The position numbers were made by a program, and so were the translations under genes. Below, piece after piece: positions 9,652 through 22,538 of a stretch of DNA of 64,000 bases. Under the pieces are notes generated by a model, which searched no databases, was not told the DNA's origin, and saw nothing but the letters and a program-made list of their open reading frames with translations. Positions within the stretch are counted from its first letter, which is position 1. The number at the start of each line of letters is the position of its first letter. This DNA comes from Locusta migratoria (taxonomy: Eukaryota; Arthropoda; Insecta; Orthoptera; Acrididae), in contig CM048745.1 in the NCBI GenBank assembly GCA_026315105.1, positions 761,276,506 through 761,340,505 of the forward strand, in the 5' to 3' direction.

Positions 9652-10063
9652 TACATTTCGCTCTCGCCGCTTTGGCAGATTTGCTGGTCTCTAAAAGTAT
9701 CCCACGGTGAAAACACGATGCTTGTCCGGCGCTGCAACAAAGATGCTGCCAACCGAATGACGTGAAACATGTCTGATGGGACACGTTGCATTTGTTTACT
9801 TCTTTGTCGACATCATCACCTGCACTGCATGTTCAGCTCACGTCGTTTCCAAAGAGCAGCATGCTCAAAGTACGACTCAGCCTGCCCTCTCGCATTTGGA
9901 AAACGTCTTTTTCGCTATTAACACCAGTAGCGAAAGCACGGACACTGGGAGGATGCCCGTGGCCTGCTATCGCAATTTGCATTACATGATCCTACCTATA
10001 AGTTAATATACATAATCTAAAGAATGACTAGAGTCGCAGCAGCGGCAATAAAAGACCAGCGAC

Positions 10064-10135
10064 AGGTTCCACCGAGATTCGAACTCGGATCGCTGGATTC
10101 AAAGTCCAGAGTGCTAACCATTACACCTTGGAACC
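10064..10135 (-). tRNA. tRNA-Gln(TTG), unit 10, A8 form
   Basis: A8, otherwise consensus. Confidence 0.88.
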
Positions 10136-10636
10136 TGACGGCCGTACGGCTTCTGAATAACGGTACTCAGTCTCGTGCAGTACATTACTGACATCCTTAG
10201 TACAATACACTAGAGAATTCTAAGCAAAATTTGCGACAAAATCACGATAAACGAAGTGGCCATATTTGTAGAGCAGATGGAATACTATAGATTCGCTTGC
10301 AGCACGAGTCTTCACTTGTTTTTCGTAAAAAGGTGTTGGTATCTCAGCAAAATAGGATGACATGTCAAAAGGAAGGAAGAAATGTCAGTCTGCTCACATT
10401 ACAATATGCAGCGAAGTATGTGTCAAATGGCGACAGTTGTACTTTACGGGAACGCAGTGCTCTCACAGATTTGACAGAGATTTTTCACATTTTTCAGCAA
10501 TGCTGCCAGAATGGCTGCCTGTATGGTTGTTGTCTAAACGAAACCCGTTACAGTAGACAGTCGACATACGATTCCGTAGCTAGCAAGCACGGTACGAGCA
10601 AAGCTAGTGCTGCTGTGCAGAAAACAACGCTCGAGC

Positions 10637-10708
10637 GGCCTGTTGGTCTAGGGGTATGATTCCTGCTTTGGGTGCAGGAGGTCCCGGGTTCAAATCCCGG
10701 ACAGGCCC
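10637..10708 (+). tRNA. tRNA-Pro(TGG), unit 11
   Basis: Unit of 1057 bp. Consensus; TTTT at 10712..10715. Confidence 0.97.
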
Positions 10709-11120
10709 TACTTTTCGCTCTCGCCGCTTTGGCAGATTTGCTGGTCTCTAAAAGTATCCCACGGTGAAAACACGATGCTTGTCCGGCGCTGCAACAAAGA
10801 TGCTGCCAACCGAATGACGTGAAACATGTCTGATGGGACACGTTGCATTTGTTTACTTCTTTGTCGACATCATCACCTGCACTGCATGTTCAGCTCACGT
10901 CGTTTCCAAAGAGCAGCATGCTCAAAGTACGACTCAGCCTGCCCTCTCGCATTTGGAAAACGTCTTTTTCGCTATTAACACCAGTAGCGAAAGCACGGAC
11001 ACTGGGAGGATGCCCGTGGCCTGCTATCGCAATTTGCATTACATGATCCTACCTATAAGTTAATATACATAATCTAAAGAATGACTAGAGTCGCAGCAGC
11101 GGCAATAAAAGACCAGCGAC

Positions 11121-11192
11121 AGGTTCCACCGAGATTCGAACTCGGATCGCTGGATTCAAAGTCCAGAGTGCTAACCATTACACCTTGGAACC
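11121..11192 (-). tRNA. tRNA-Gln(TTG), unit 11, A8 form
   Basis: A8, otherwise consensus. The divergent spacer that follows has private substitutions near 11425 and 11474. Confidence 0.88.
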
Positions 11193-11693
11193 TGACGGCC
11201 GTACGGCTTCTGAATAACGGTACTCAGTCTCGTGCAGTACATTACTGACATCCTTAGTACAATACACTAGAGAATTCTAAGCAAAATTTGCGACAAAATC
11301 ACGATAAACGAAGTGGCCATATTTGTAGAGCAGATGGAATACTATAGATTCGCTTGCAGCACGAGTCTTCACTTGTTTTTCGTAAAAAGGTGTTGGTATC
11401 TCAGCAAAATAGGATGACATGTCAGAAGGAAGGAAGAAATGTCAGTCTGCTCACATTACAATATGCAGCGAATTATGTGTCAAATGGCGACAGTTGTACT
11501 TTACGGGAACGCAGTGCTCTCACAGATTTGACAGAGATTTTTCACATTTTTCAGCAATGCTGCCAGAATGGCTGCCTGTATGGTTGTTGTCTAAACGAAA
11601 CCCGTTACAGTAGACAGTCGACATACGATTCCGTAGCTAGCAAGCACGGTACGAGCAAAGCTAGTGCTGCTGTGCAGAAAACAACGCTCGAGC

Positions 11694-11765
11694 GGCCTGT
11701 TGGTCTAGGGGTATGATTCCTGCTTTGGGTGCAGGAGGTCCCGGGTTCAAATCCCGGACAGGCCC
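11694..11765 (+). tRNA. tRNA-Pro(TGG), unit 12
   Basis: Unit of 1057 bp. Consensus; TTTT at 11769..11772. Confidence 0.97.
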
Positions 11766-12177
11766 TACTTTTCGCTCTCGCCGCTTTGGCAGATTTGCTG
11801 GTCTCTAAAAGTATCCCACGGTGAAAACACGATGCTTGTCCGGCGCTGCAACAAAGATGCTGCCAACCGAATGACGTGAAACATGTCTGATGGGACACGT
11901 TGCATTTGTTTACTTCTTTGTCGACATCATCACCTGCACTGCATGTTCAGCTCACGTCGTTTCCAAAGAGCAGCATGCTCAAAGTACGACTCAGCCTGCC
12001 CTCTCGCATTTGGAAAACGTCTTTTTCGCTATTAACACCAGTAGCGAAAGCACGGACACTGGGAGGATGCCCGTGGCCTGCTATCGCAATTTGCATTACA
12101 TGATCCTACCTATAAGTTAATATACATAATCTAAAGAATGACTAGAGTCGCAGCAGCGGCAATAAAAGACCAGCGAC

Positions 12178-12249
12178 AGGTTCCACCGAGATTCGAACTC
12201 GGATCGCTGGATTCAAAGTCCAGAGTGCTAACCATTACACCTTGGAACC
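12178..12249 (-). tRNA. tRNA-Gln(TTG), unit 12, A8 form
   Basis: A8, otherwise consensus. Confidence 0.88.
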
Positions 12250-12750
12250 TGACGGCCGTACGGCTTCTGAATAACGGTACTCAGTCTCGTGCAGTACATT
12301 ACTGACATCCTTAGTACAATACACTAGAGAATTCTAAGCAAAATTTGCGACAAAATCACGATAAACGAAGTGGCCATATTTGTAGAGCAGATGGAATACT
12401 ATAGATTCGCTTGCAGCACGAGTCTTCACTTGTTTTTCGTAAAAAGGTGTTGGTATCTCAGCAAAATAGGATGACATGTCAAAAGGAAGGAAGAAATGTC
12501 AGTCTGCTCACATTACAATATGCAGCGAAGTATGTGTCAAATGGCGACAGTTGTACTTTACGGGAACGCAGTGCTCTCACAGATTTGACAGAGATTTTTC
12601 ACATTTTTCAGCAATGCTGCCAGAATGGCTGCCTGTATGGTTGTTGTCTAAACGAAACCCGTTACAGTAGACAGTCGACATACGATTCCGTAGCTAGCAA
12701 GCACGGTACGAGCAAAGCTAGTGCTGCTGTGCAGAAAACAACGCTCGAGC

Positions 12751-12822
12751 GGCCTGTTGGTCTAGGGGTATGATTCCTGCTTTGGGTGCAGGAGGTCCCG
12801 GGTTCAAATCCCGGACAGGCCC
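12751..12822 (+). tRNA. tRNA-Pro(TGG), unit 13
   Basis: Unit of 1057 bp. Consensus; terminator reduced to ATTT at 12826..12829. Confidence 0.97.
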
Positions 12823-13234
12823 TACATTTCGCTCTCGCCGCTTTGGCAGATTTGCTGGTCTCTAAAAGTATCCCACGGTGAAAACACGATGCTTGTCCGG
12901 CGCTGCAACAAAGATGCTGCCAACCGAATGACGTGAAACATGTCTGATGGGACACGTTGCATTTGTTTACTTCTTTGTCGACATCATCACCTGCACTGCA
13001 TGTTCAGCTCACGTCGTTTCCAAAGAGCAGCATGCTCAAAGTACGACTCAGCCTGCCCTCTCGCATTTGGAAAACGTCTTTTTCGCTATTAACACCAGTA
13101 GCGAAAGCACGGACACTGGGAGGATGCCCGTGGCCTGCTATCGCAATTTGCATTACATGATCCTACCTATAAGTTAATATACATAATCTAAAGAATGACT
13201 AGAGTCGCAGCAGCGGCAATAAAAGACCAGCGAC

Positions 13235-13306
13235 AGGTTCCACCGAGATTCGAACTCGGATCGCTGGATTCAAAGTCCAGAGTGCTAACCATTACACCAT
13301 GGAACC
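13235..13306 (-). tRNA. tRNA-Gln(TTG), unit 13, U8 canonical
   Basis: U8, fully canonical. Confidence 0.97.
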
Positions 13307-13807
13307 TGACGGCCGTACGGCTTCTGAATAACGGTACTTAGTCTCGTGCAGTACATTACTGACATCCTTAGTACAATACACTAGAGAATTCTAAGCAAAA
13401 TTTGCGACAAAATCACGATAAACGAAGTGGCCATATTTGTAGAGCAGATGGAATACTATAGATTCGCTTGCAGCACGAGTCTTCACTTGTTTTTCGTAAA
13501 AAGGTGTTGGTATCTCAGCAAAATAGGATGACATGTCAAAAGGAAGGAAGAAATGTCAGTCTGCTCACATTACAATATGCAGCGAAGTATGTGTCAAATG
13601 GCGACAGTTGTACTTTACGGGAACGCAGTGCTCTCACAGATTTGACAGAGATTTTTCACATTTTTCAGCAATGCTGCCAGAATGGCTGCCTGTATGGTTG
13701 TTGTCTAAACGAAACCCGTTACAGTAGACAGTCGACATACGATTCCGTAGCTAGCAAGCACGGTACGAGCAAAGCTAGTGCTGCTGTGCAGAAAACAACG
13801 CTCGAGC

Positions 13808-13879
13808 GGCCTGTTGGTCTAGGGGTATGATTCCTGCTTTGGGTGCAGGAGGTCCCGGGTTCAAATCCCGGACAGGCCC
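13808..13879 (+). tRNA. tRNA-Pro(TGG), unit 14
   Basis: Unit of 1065 bp. Consensus; TTTT at 13883..13886. Confidence 0.97.
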
Positions 13880-14299
13880 TACTTTTCGCTCTCGCCGCTT
13901 TGGCAGATTTGCTGGTCTCTAAAAGTATCCCACGGTGAAAACACGATGCTTGTCCGGCGCTGCAACAAAGATGCTGCCAACCGAATGACGTGAAACATGT
14001 CTGATGGGACACGTTGCATTTGTTTACTTCTTTGTCGACATCATCACCTGCACTGCATGTTCAGCTCACGTCGTTTCCAAAGAGCAGCATGCTCAAAGTA
14101 CGACTCAGCCTGCCCTCTCGCATTTGGAAAACGTCTTTTTCGCTATTAACACCAGTAGCGAAAGCACGGACACTGGGAGGATGCCCACTTTTCCGTGGCC
14201 TGCTATCGCAATTTGCATTACATGATCCTACCTATAAGTTAATATACATAATCTAAAGAATGACTAGAGTCGCAGCAGCGGCAATAAAAGACCAGCGAC

Positions 14300-14371
14300 A
14301 GGTTCCACCGAGATTCGAACTCGGATCGCTGGATTCAAAGTCCAGAGTGCTAACCATTACACCTTGGAACC
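14300..14371 (-). tRNA. tRNA-Gln(TTG), unit 14, A8 form
   Basis: A8, otherwise consensus. Confidence 0.88.
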
Positions 14372-14872
14372 TGACGGCCGTACGGCTTCTGAATAACGGT
14401 ACTCAGTCTCGTGCAGTACATTACTGACATCCTTAGTACAATACACTAGAGAATTCTAAGCAAAATTTGCGACAAAATCACGATAAACGAAGTGGCCATA
14501 TTTGTAGAGCAGATGGAATACTATAGATTCGCTTGCAGCACGAGTCTTCACTTGTTTTTCGTAAAAAGGTGTTGGTATCTCAGCAAAATAGGATGACATG
14601 TCAAAAGGAAGGAAGAAATGTCAGTCTGCTCACATTACAATATGCAGCGAAGTATGTGTCAAATGGCGACAGTTGTACTTTACGGGAACGCAGTGCTCTC
14701 ACAGATTTGACAGAGATTTTTCACATTTTTCAGCAATGCTGCCAGAATGGCTGCCTGTATGGTTGTTGTCTAAACGAAACCCGTTACAGTAGACAGTCGA
14801 CATACGATTCCGTAGCTAGCAAGCACGGTACGAGCAAAGCTAGTGCTGCTGTGCAGAAAACAACGCTCGAGC

Positions 14873-14944
14873 GGCCTGTTGGTCTAGGGGTATGATTCCT
14901 GCTTTGGGTGCAGGAGGTCCCGGGTTCAAATCCCGGACAGGCCC
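14873..14944 (+). tRNA. tRNA-Pro(TGG), unit 15
   Basis: Unit of 1057 bp. Consensus; TTTT at 14948..14951. Confidence 0.97.
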
Positions 14945-15356
14945 TACTTTTCGCTCTCGCCGCTTTGGCAGATTTGCTGGTCTCTAAAAGTATCCCACGG
15001 TGAAAACACGATGCTTGTCCGGCGCTGCAACAAAGATGCTGCCAACCGAATGACGTGAAACATGTCTGATGGGACACGTTGCATTTGTTTACTTCTTTGT
15101 CGACATCATCACCTGCACTGCATGTTCAGCTCACGTCGTTTCCAAAGAGCAGCATGCTCAAAGTACGACTCAGCCTGCCCTCTCGCATTTGGAAAACGTC
15201 TTTTTCGCTATTAACACCAGTAGCGAAAGCACGGACACTGGGAGGATGCCCGTGGCCTGCTATCGCAATTTGCATTACATGATCCTACCTATAAGTTAAT
15301 ATACATAATCTAAAGAATGACTAGAGTCGCAGCAGCGGCAATAAAAGACCAGCGAC

Positions 15357-15428
15357 AGGTTCCACCGAGATTCGAACTCGGATCGCTGGATTCAAAGTCC
15401 AGAGTGCTAACCATTACACCTTGGAACC
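15357..15428 (-). tRNA. tRNA-Gln(TTG), unit 15, A8 form
   Basis: A8, otherwise consensus. Confidence 0.88.
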
Positions 15429-15929
15429 TGACGGCCGTACGGCTTCTGAATAACGGTACTCAGTCTCGTGCAGTACATTACTGACATCCTTAGTACAATA
15501 CACTAGAGAATTCTAAGCAAAATTTGCGACAAAATCACGATAAACGAAGTGGCCATATTTGTAGAGCAGATGGAATACTATAGATTCGCTTGCAGCACGA
15601 GTCTTCACTTGTTTTTCGTAAAAAGGTGTTGGTATCTCAGCAAAATAGGATGACATGTCAAAAGGAAGGAAGAAATGTCAGTCTGCTCACATTACAATAT
15701 GCAGCGAAGTATGTGTCAAATGGCGACAGTTGTACTTTACGGGAACGCAGTGCTCTCACAGATTTGACAGAGATTTTTCACATTTTTCAGCAATGCTGCC
15801 AGAATGGCTGCCTGTATGGTTGTTGTCTAAACGAAACCCGTTACAGTAGACAGTCGACATACGATTCCGTAGCTAGCAAGCACGGTACGAGCAAAGCTAG
15901 TGCTGCTGTGCAGAAAACAACGCTCGAGC

Positions 15930-16001
15930 GGCCTGTTGGTCTAGGGGTATGATTCCTGCTTTGGGTGCAGGAGGTCCCGGGTTCAAATCCCGGACAGGCC
16001 C
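15930..16001 (+). tRNA. tRNA-Pro(TGG), unit 16
   Basis: Unit of 1065 bp. Consensus; TTTT at 16005..16008. Confidence 0.97.
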
Positions 16002-16421
16002 TACTTTTCGCTCTCGCCGCTTTGGCAGATTTGCTGGTCTCTAAAAGTATCCCACGGTGAAAACACGATGCTTGTCCGGCGCTGCAACAAAGATGCTGCC
16101 AACCGAATGACGTGAAACATGTCTGATGGGACACGTTGCATTTGTTTACTTCTTTGTCGACATCATCACCTGCACTGCATGTTCAGCTCACGTCGTTTCC
16201 AAAGAGCAGCATGCTCAAAGTACGACTCAGCCTGCCCTCTCGCATTTGGAAAACGTCTTTTTCGCTATTAACACCAGTAGCGAAAGCACGGACACTGGGA
16301 GGATGCCCACTTTTCCGTGGCCTGCTATCGCAATTTGCATTACATGATCCTACCTATAAGTTAATATACATAATCTAAAGAATGACTAGAGTCGCAGCAG
16401 CGGCAATAAAAGACCAGCGAC

Positions 16422-16493
16422 AGGTTCCACCGAGATTCGAACTCGGATCGCTGGATTCAAAGTCCAGAGTGCTAACCATTACACCTTGGAACC
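16422..16493 (-). tRNA. tRNA-Gln(TTG), unit 16, A8 form
   Basis: A8, otherwise consensus. Confidence 0.88.
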
Positions 16494-16994
16494 TGACGGC
16501 CGTACGGCTTCTGAATAACGGTACTCAGTCTCGTGCAGTACATTACTGACATCCTTAGTACAATACACTAGAGAATTCTAAGCAAAATTTGCGACAAAAT
16601 CACGATAAACGAAGTGGCCATATTTGTAGAGCAGATGGAATACTATAGATTCGCTTGCAGCACGAGTCTTCACTTGTTTTTCGTAAAAAGGTGTTGGTAT
16701 CTCAGCAAAATAGGATGACATGTCAAAAGGAAGGAAGAAATGTCAGTCTGCTCACATTACAATATGCAGCGAAGTATGTGTCAAATGGCGACAGTTGTAC
16801 TTTACGGGAACGCAGTGCTCTCACAGATTTGACAGAGATTTTTCACATTTTTCAGCAATGCTGCCAGAATGGCTGCCTGTATGGTTGTTGTCTAAACGAA
16901 ACCCGTTACAGTAGACAGTCGACATACGATTCCGTAGCTAGCAAGCACGGTACGAGCAAAGCTAGTGCTGCTGTGCAGAAAACAACGCTCGAGG

Positions 16995-17066
16995 GGCCTG
17001 TTGGTCTAGGGGTATGATTCCTGCTTTGGGTGCATAAGGTCCCGGGTTCAAATCCCGGACAGGCCC
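16995..17066 (+). tRNA. tRNA-Pro(TGG), unit 17, anticodon-stem mutant (probable pseudogene)
   Basis: The 3' side of the anticodon stem reads GCATA instead of GCAGG, giving C28-U42 and C27-A43 mismatches and leaving three pairs. The -1 base is G instead of C, breaking the upstream palindrome. Boxes A and B and TTTT (17070..17073) are intact, so it may still be transcribed. First of eight copies with this haplotype (units 17, 21, 22, 27, 29, 32, 36, 37). First 1138-bp unit. Confidence 0.85.
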
Positions 17067-17326
17067 TACTTTTCGCTCTCGCCGCTTTGGCAGATTTGCT
17101 GGTCTCTAAAAGTATCCCACGGTGAAAACACGATGCTTGTCCGGCGCTGCAACAAAGATGCTGCCAACCGAATGACGTGAAACATGTCTGATGGGACACG
17201 TTGCATTTGTTTACTTCTTTGTCGACATCATCACCTGCACTGCATGTTCAGCTCACGTCGTTTCCAAAGAGCAGCATGCTCAAAGTACGACTCAGCCTGC
17301 CCTCTCGCATTTGGAAAACGTCTTTT

Positions 17327-17472
17327 TCGCTATTAACACCAGTAGCGAAAGCACGGACACTGGGAGGATGCCCACTTTTCCGTTGCCTGCTATCGCAATT
17401 CGCTATTAACACCAGTAGCGAAAGCACGGACACTGGGAGGATGCCCACTTTTCCGTGGCCTGCTATCGCAAT
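17327..17472. repeat. 73-bp tandem duplication, unit 17
   Basis: Two 73-bp copies (17327..17399 and 17400..17472) start at TCGCTATTAAC and both carry the 8-bp ACTTTTCC. They differ at CCGTTG (first) versus CCGTGG (second). A two-base TT overlap at the junction suggests replication slippage from a 1065-bp unit. Confidence 0.95.
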
Positions 17473-17559
17473 TTGCATTACATGATCCTACCTATAAGTT
17501 AATATACATAATCTAAAGAATGACTAGAGTCGCAGCAGCGGCAATAAAAGACCAGCGAC

Positions 17560-17631
17560 AGGTTCCACCGAGATTCGAACTCGGATCGCTGGATTCAAAG
17601 TCCAGAGTGCTAACCATTACACCTTGGAACC
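17560..17631 (-). tRNA. tRNA-Gln(TTG), unit 17, A8 form
   Basis: A8, otherwise consensus. Confidence 0.88.
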
Positions 17632-18132
17632 TGACGGCCGTACGGCTTCTGAATAACGGTACTCAGTCTCGTGCAGTACATTACTGACATCCTTAGTACA
17701 ATACACTAGAGAATTCTAAGCAAAATTTGCGACAAAATCACGATAAACGAAGTGGCCATATTTGTAGAGCAGATGGAATACTATAGATTCGCTTGCAGCA
17801 CGAGTCTTCACTTGTTTTTCGTAAAAAGGTGTTGGTATCTCAGCAAAATAGGATGACATGTCAAAAGGAAGGAAGAAATGTCAGTCTGCTCACATTACAA
17901 TATGCAGCGAAGTATGTGTCAAATGGCGACAGTTGTACTTTACGGGAACGCAGTGCTCTCACAGATTTGACAGAGATTTTTCACATTTTTCAGCAATGCT
18001 GCCAGAATGGCTGCCTGTATGGTTGTTGTCTAAACGAAACCCGTTACAGTAGACAGTCGACATACGATTCCGTAGCTAGCAAGCACGGTACGAGCAAAGC
18101 TAGTGCTGCTGTGCAGAAAACAACGCTCGAGC

Positions 18133-18204
18133 GGCCTGTTGGTCTAGGGGTATGATTCCTGCTTTGGGTGCAGGAGGTCCCGGGTTCAAATCCCGGACAG
18201 GCCC
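18133..18204 (+). tRNA. tRNA-Pro(TGG), unit 18
   Basis: Unit of 1065 bp. Consensus; TTTT at 18208..18211. Confidence 0.97.
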
Positions 18205-18624
18205 TACTTTTCGCTCTCGCCGCTTTGGCAGATTTGCTGGTCTCTAAAAGTATCCCACGGTGAAAACACGATGCTTGTCCGGCGCTGCAACAAAGATGCT
18301 GCCAACCGAATGACGTGAAACATGTCTGATGGGACACGTTGCATTTGTTTACTTCTTTGTCGACATCATCACCTGCACTGCATGTTCAGCTCACGTCGTT
18401 TCCAAAGAGCAGCATGCTCAAAGTACGACTCAGCCTGCCCTCTCGCATTTGGAAAACGTCTTTTTCGCTATTAACACCAGTAGCGAAAGCACGGACACTG
18501 GGAGGATGCCCACTTTTCCGTGGCCTGCTATCGCAATTTGCATTACATGATCCTACCTATAAGTTAATATACATAATCTAAAGAATGACTAGAGTCGCAG
18601 CAGCGGCAATAAAAGACCAGCGAC

Positions 18625-18696
18625 AGGTTCCACCGAGATTCGAACTCGGATCGCTGGATTCAAAGTCCAGAGTGCTAACCATTACACCTTGGAACC
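18625..18696 (-). tRNA. tRNA-Gln(TTG), unit 18, A8 form
   Basis: A8, otherwise consensus. Confidence 0.88.
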
Positions 18697-19197
18697 TGAC
18701 GGCCGTACGGCTTCTGAATAACGGTACTCAGTCTCGTGCAGTACATTACTGACATCCTTAGTACAATACACTAGAGAATTCTAAGCAAAATTTGCGACAA
18801 AATCACGATAAACGAAGTGGCCATATTTGTAGAGCAGATGGAATACTATAGATTCGCTTGCAGCACGAGTCTTCACTTGTTTTTCGTAAAAAGGTGTTGG
18901 TATCTCAGCAAAATAGGATGACATGTCAAAAGGAAGGAAGAAATGTCAGTCTGCTCACATTACAATATGCAGCGAAGTATGTGTCAAATGGCGACAGTTG
19001 TACTTTACGGGAACGCAGTGCTCTCACAGATTTGACAGAGATTTTTCACATTTTTCAGCAATGCTGCCAGAATGGCTGCCTGTATGGTTGTTGTCTAAAC
19101 GAAACCCGTTACAGTAGACAGTCGACATACGATTCCGTAGCTAGCAAGCACGGTACGAGCAAAGCTAGTGCTGCTGTGCAGAAAACAACGCTCGAGC

Positions 19198-19269
19198 GGC
19201 CTGTTGGTCTAGGGGTATGATTCCTGCTTTGGGTGCAGGAGGTCCCGGGTTCAAATCCCGGACAGGCCC
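19198..19269 (+). tRNA. tRNA-Pro(TGG), unit 19
   Basis: Unit of 1138 bp, but this tRNA-Pro is consensus, so the 73-bp duplication and the GCATA allele are separable. TTTT at 19273..19276. Confidence 0.97.
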
Positions 19270-19529
19270 TACTTTTCGCTCTCGCCGCTTTGGCAGATTT
19301 GCTGGTCTCTAAAAGTATCCCACGGTGAAAACACGATGCTTGTCCGGCGCTGCAACAAAGATGCTGCCAACCGAATGACGTGAAACATGTCTGATGGGAC
19401 ACGTTGCATTTGTTTACTTCTTTGTCGACATCATCACCTGCACTGCATGTTCAGCTCACGTCGTTTCCAAAGAGCAGCATGCTCAAAGTACGACTCAGCC
19501 TGCCCTCTCGCATTTGGAAAACGTCTTTT

Positions 19530-19675
19530 TCGCTATTAACACCAGTAGCGAAAGCACGGACACTGGGAGGATGCCCACTTTTCCGTTGCCTGCTATCGCA
19601 ATTCGCTATTAACACCAGTAGCGAAAGCACGGACACTGGGAGGATGCCCACTTTTCCGTGGCCTGCTATCGCAAT
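19530..19675. repeat. 73-bp tandem duplication, unit 19
   Basis: Same breakpoints and same T/G difference between copies as unit 17. Confidence 0.95.
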
Positions 19676-19762
19676 TTGCATTACATGATCCTACCTATAA
19701 GTTAATATACATAATCTAAAGAATGACTAGAGTCGCAGCAGCGGCAATAAAAGACCAGCGAC

Positions 19763-19834
19763 AGGTTCCACCGAGATTCGAACTCGGATCGCTGGATTCA
19801 AAGTCCAGAGTGCTAACCATTACACCTTGGAACC
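19763..19834 (-). tRNA. tRNA-Gln(TTG), unit 19, A8 form
   Basis: A8, otherwise consensus. Confidence 0.88.
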
Positions 19835-20335
19835 TGACGGCCGTACGGCTTCTGAATAACGGTACTCAGTCTCGTGCAGTACATTACTGACATCCTTAGT
19901 ACAATACACTAGAGAATTCTAAGCAAAATTTGCGACAAAATCACGATAAACGAAGTGGCCATATTTGTAGAGCAGATGGAATACTATAGATTCGCTTGCA
20001 GCACGAGTCTTCACTTGTTTTTCGTAAAAAGGTGTTGGTATCTCAGCAAAATAGGATGACATGTCAAAAGGAAGGAAGAAATGTCAGTCTGCTCACATTA
20101 CAATATGCAGCGAAGTATGTGTCAAATGGCGACAGTTGTACTTTACGGGAACGCAGTGCTCTCACAGATTTGACAGAGATTTTTCACATTTTTCAGCAAT
20201 GCTGCCAGAATGGCTGCCTGTATGGTTGTTGTCTAAACGAAACCCGTTACAGTAGACAGTCGACATACGATTCCGTAGCTAGCAAGCACGGTACGAGCAA
20301 AGCTAGTGCTGCTGTGCAGAAAACAACGCTCGAGC

Positions 20336-20407
20336 GGCCTGTTGGTCTAGGGGTATGATTCCTGCTTTGGGTGCAGGAGGTCCCGGGTTCAAATCCCGGA
20401 CAGGCCC
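20336..20407 (+). tRNA. tRNA-Pro(TGG), unit 20
   Basis: Unit of 1065 bp. Consensus; TTTT at 20411..20414. Confidence 0.97.
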
Positions 20408-20827
20408 TACTTTTCGCTCTCGCCGCTTTGGCAGATTTGCTGGTCTCTAAAAGTATCCCACGGTGAAAACACGATGCTTGTCCGGCGCTGCAACAAAGAT
20501 GCTGCCAACCGAATGACGTGAAACATGTCTGATGGGACACGTTGCATTTGTTTACTTCTTTGTCGACATCATCACCTGCACTGCATGTTCAGCTCACGTC
20601 GTTTCCAAAGAGCAGCATGCTCAAAGTACGACTCAGCCTGCCCTCTCGCATTTGGAAAACGTCTTTTTCGCTATTAACACCAGTAGCGAAAGCACGGACA
20701 CTGGGAGGATGCCCACTTTTCCGTGGCCTGCTATCGCAATTTGCATTACATGATCCTACCTATAAGTTAATATACATAATCTAAAGAATGACTAGAGTCG
20801 CAGCAGCGGCAATAAAAGACCAGCGAC

Positions 20828-20899
20828 AGGTTCCACCGAGATTCGAACTCGGATCGCTGGATTCAAAGTCCAGAGTGCTAACCATTACACCTTGGAACC
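20828..20899 (-). tRNA. tRNA-Gln(TTG), unit 20, A8 form
   Basis: A8, otherwise consensus. Confidence 0.88.
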
Positions 20900-21400
20900 T
20901 GACGGCCGTACGGCTTCTGAATAACGGTACTCAGTCTCGTGCAGTACATTACTGACATCCTTAGTACAATACACTAGAGAATTCTAAGCAAAATTTGCGA
21001 CAAAATCACGATAAACGAAGTGGCCATATTTGTAGAGCAGATGGAATACTATAGATTCGCTTGCAGCACGAGTCTTCACTTGTTTTTCGTAAAAAGGTGT
21101 TGGTATCTCAGCAAAATAGGATGACATGTCAAAAGGAAGGAAGAAATGTCAGTCTGCTCACATTACAATATGCAGCGAAGTATGTGTCAAATGGCGACAG
21201 TTGTACTTTACGGGAACGCAGTGCTCTCACAGATTTGACAGAGATTTTTCACATTTTTCAGCAATGCTGCCAGAATGGCTGCCTGTATGGTTGTTGTCTA
21301 AACGAAACCCGTTACAGTAGACAGTCGACATACGATTCCGTAGCTAGCAAGCACGGTACGAGCAAAGCTAGTGCTGCTGTGCAGAAAACAACGCTCGAGG

Positions 21401-21472
21401 GGCCTGTTGGTCTAGGGGTATGATTCCTGCTTTGGGTGCATAAGGTCCCGGGTTCAAATCCCGGACAGGCCC
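21401..21472 (+). tRNA. tRNA-Pro(TGG), unit 21, anticodon-stem mutant (probable pseudogene)
   Basis: GCATA stem allele with G at -1, as in unit 17. Unit of 1138 bp; TTTT at 21476..21479. Confidence 0.85.
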
Positions 21473-21732
21473 TACTTTTCGCTCTCGCCGCTTTGGCAGA
21501 TTTGCTGGTCTCTAAAAGTATCCCACGGTGAAAACACGATGCTTGTCCGGCGCTGCAACAAAGATGCTGCCAACCGAATGACGTGAAACATGTCTGATGG
21601 GACACGTTGCATTTGTTTACTTCTTTGTCGACATCATCACCTGCACTGCATGTTCAGCTCACGTCGTTTCCAAAGAGCAGCATGCTCAAAGTACGACTCA
21701 GCCTGCCCTCTCGCATTTGGAAAACGTCTTTT

Positions 21733-21878
21733 TCGCTATTAACACCAGTAGCGAAAGCACGGACACTGGGAGGATGCCCACTTTTCCGTTGCCTGCTATC
21801 GCAATTCGCTATTAACACCAGTAGCGAAAGCACGGACACTGGGAGGATGCCCACTTTTCCGTGGCCTGCTATCGCAAT
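21733..21878. repeat. 73-bp tandem duplication, unit 21
   Basis: Same breakpoints as unit 17. Confidence 0.95.
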
Positions 21879-21965
21879 TTGCATTACATGATCCTACCTA
21901 TAAGTTAATATACATAATCTAAAGAATGACTAGAGTCGCAGCAGCGGCAATAAAAGACCAGCGAC

Positions 21966-22037
21966 AGGTTCCACCGAGATTCGAACTCGGATCGCTGGAT
22001 TCAAAGTCCAGAGTGCTAACCATTACACCTTGGAACC
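21966..22037 (-). tRNA. tRNA-Gln(TTG), unit 21, A8 form
   Basis: A8, otherwise consensus. Confidence 0.88.
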
Positions 22038-22538
22038 TGACGGCCGTACGGCTTCTGAATAACGGTACTCAGTCTCGTGCAGTACATTACTGACATCCTT
22101 AGTACAATACACTAGAGAATTCTAAGCAAAATTTGCGACAAAATCACGATAAACGAAGTGGCCATATTTGTAGAGCAGATGGAATACTATAGATTCGCTT
22201 GCAGCACGAGTCTTCACTTGTTTTTCGTAAAAAGGTGTTGGTATCTCAGCAAAATAGGATGACATGTCAAAAGGAAGGAAGAAATGTCAGTCTGCTCACA
22301 TTACAATATGCAGCGAAGTATGTGTCAAATGGCGACAGTTGTACTTTACGGGAACGCAGTGCTCTCACAGATTTGACAGAGATTTTTCACATTTTTCAGC
22401 AATGCTGCCAGAATGGGTGCCTGTATGGTTGTTGTCTAAACGAAACCCGTTACAGTAGACAGTCGACATACGATTCCGTAGCTAGCAAGCACGGTACGAG
22501 CAAAGCTAGTGCTGCTGTGCAGAAAACAACGCTCGAGG

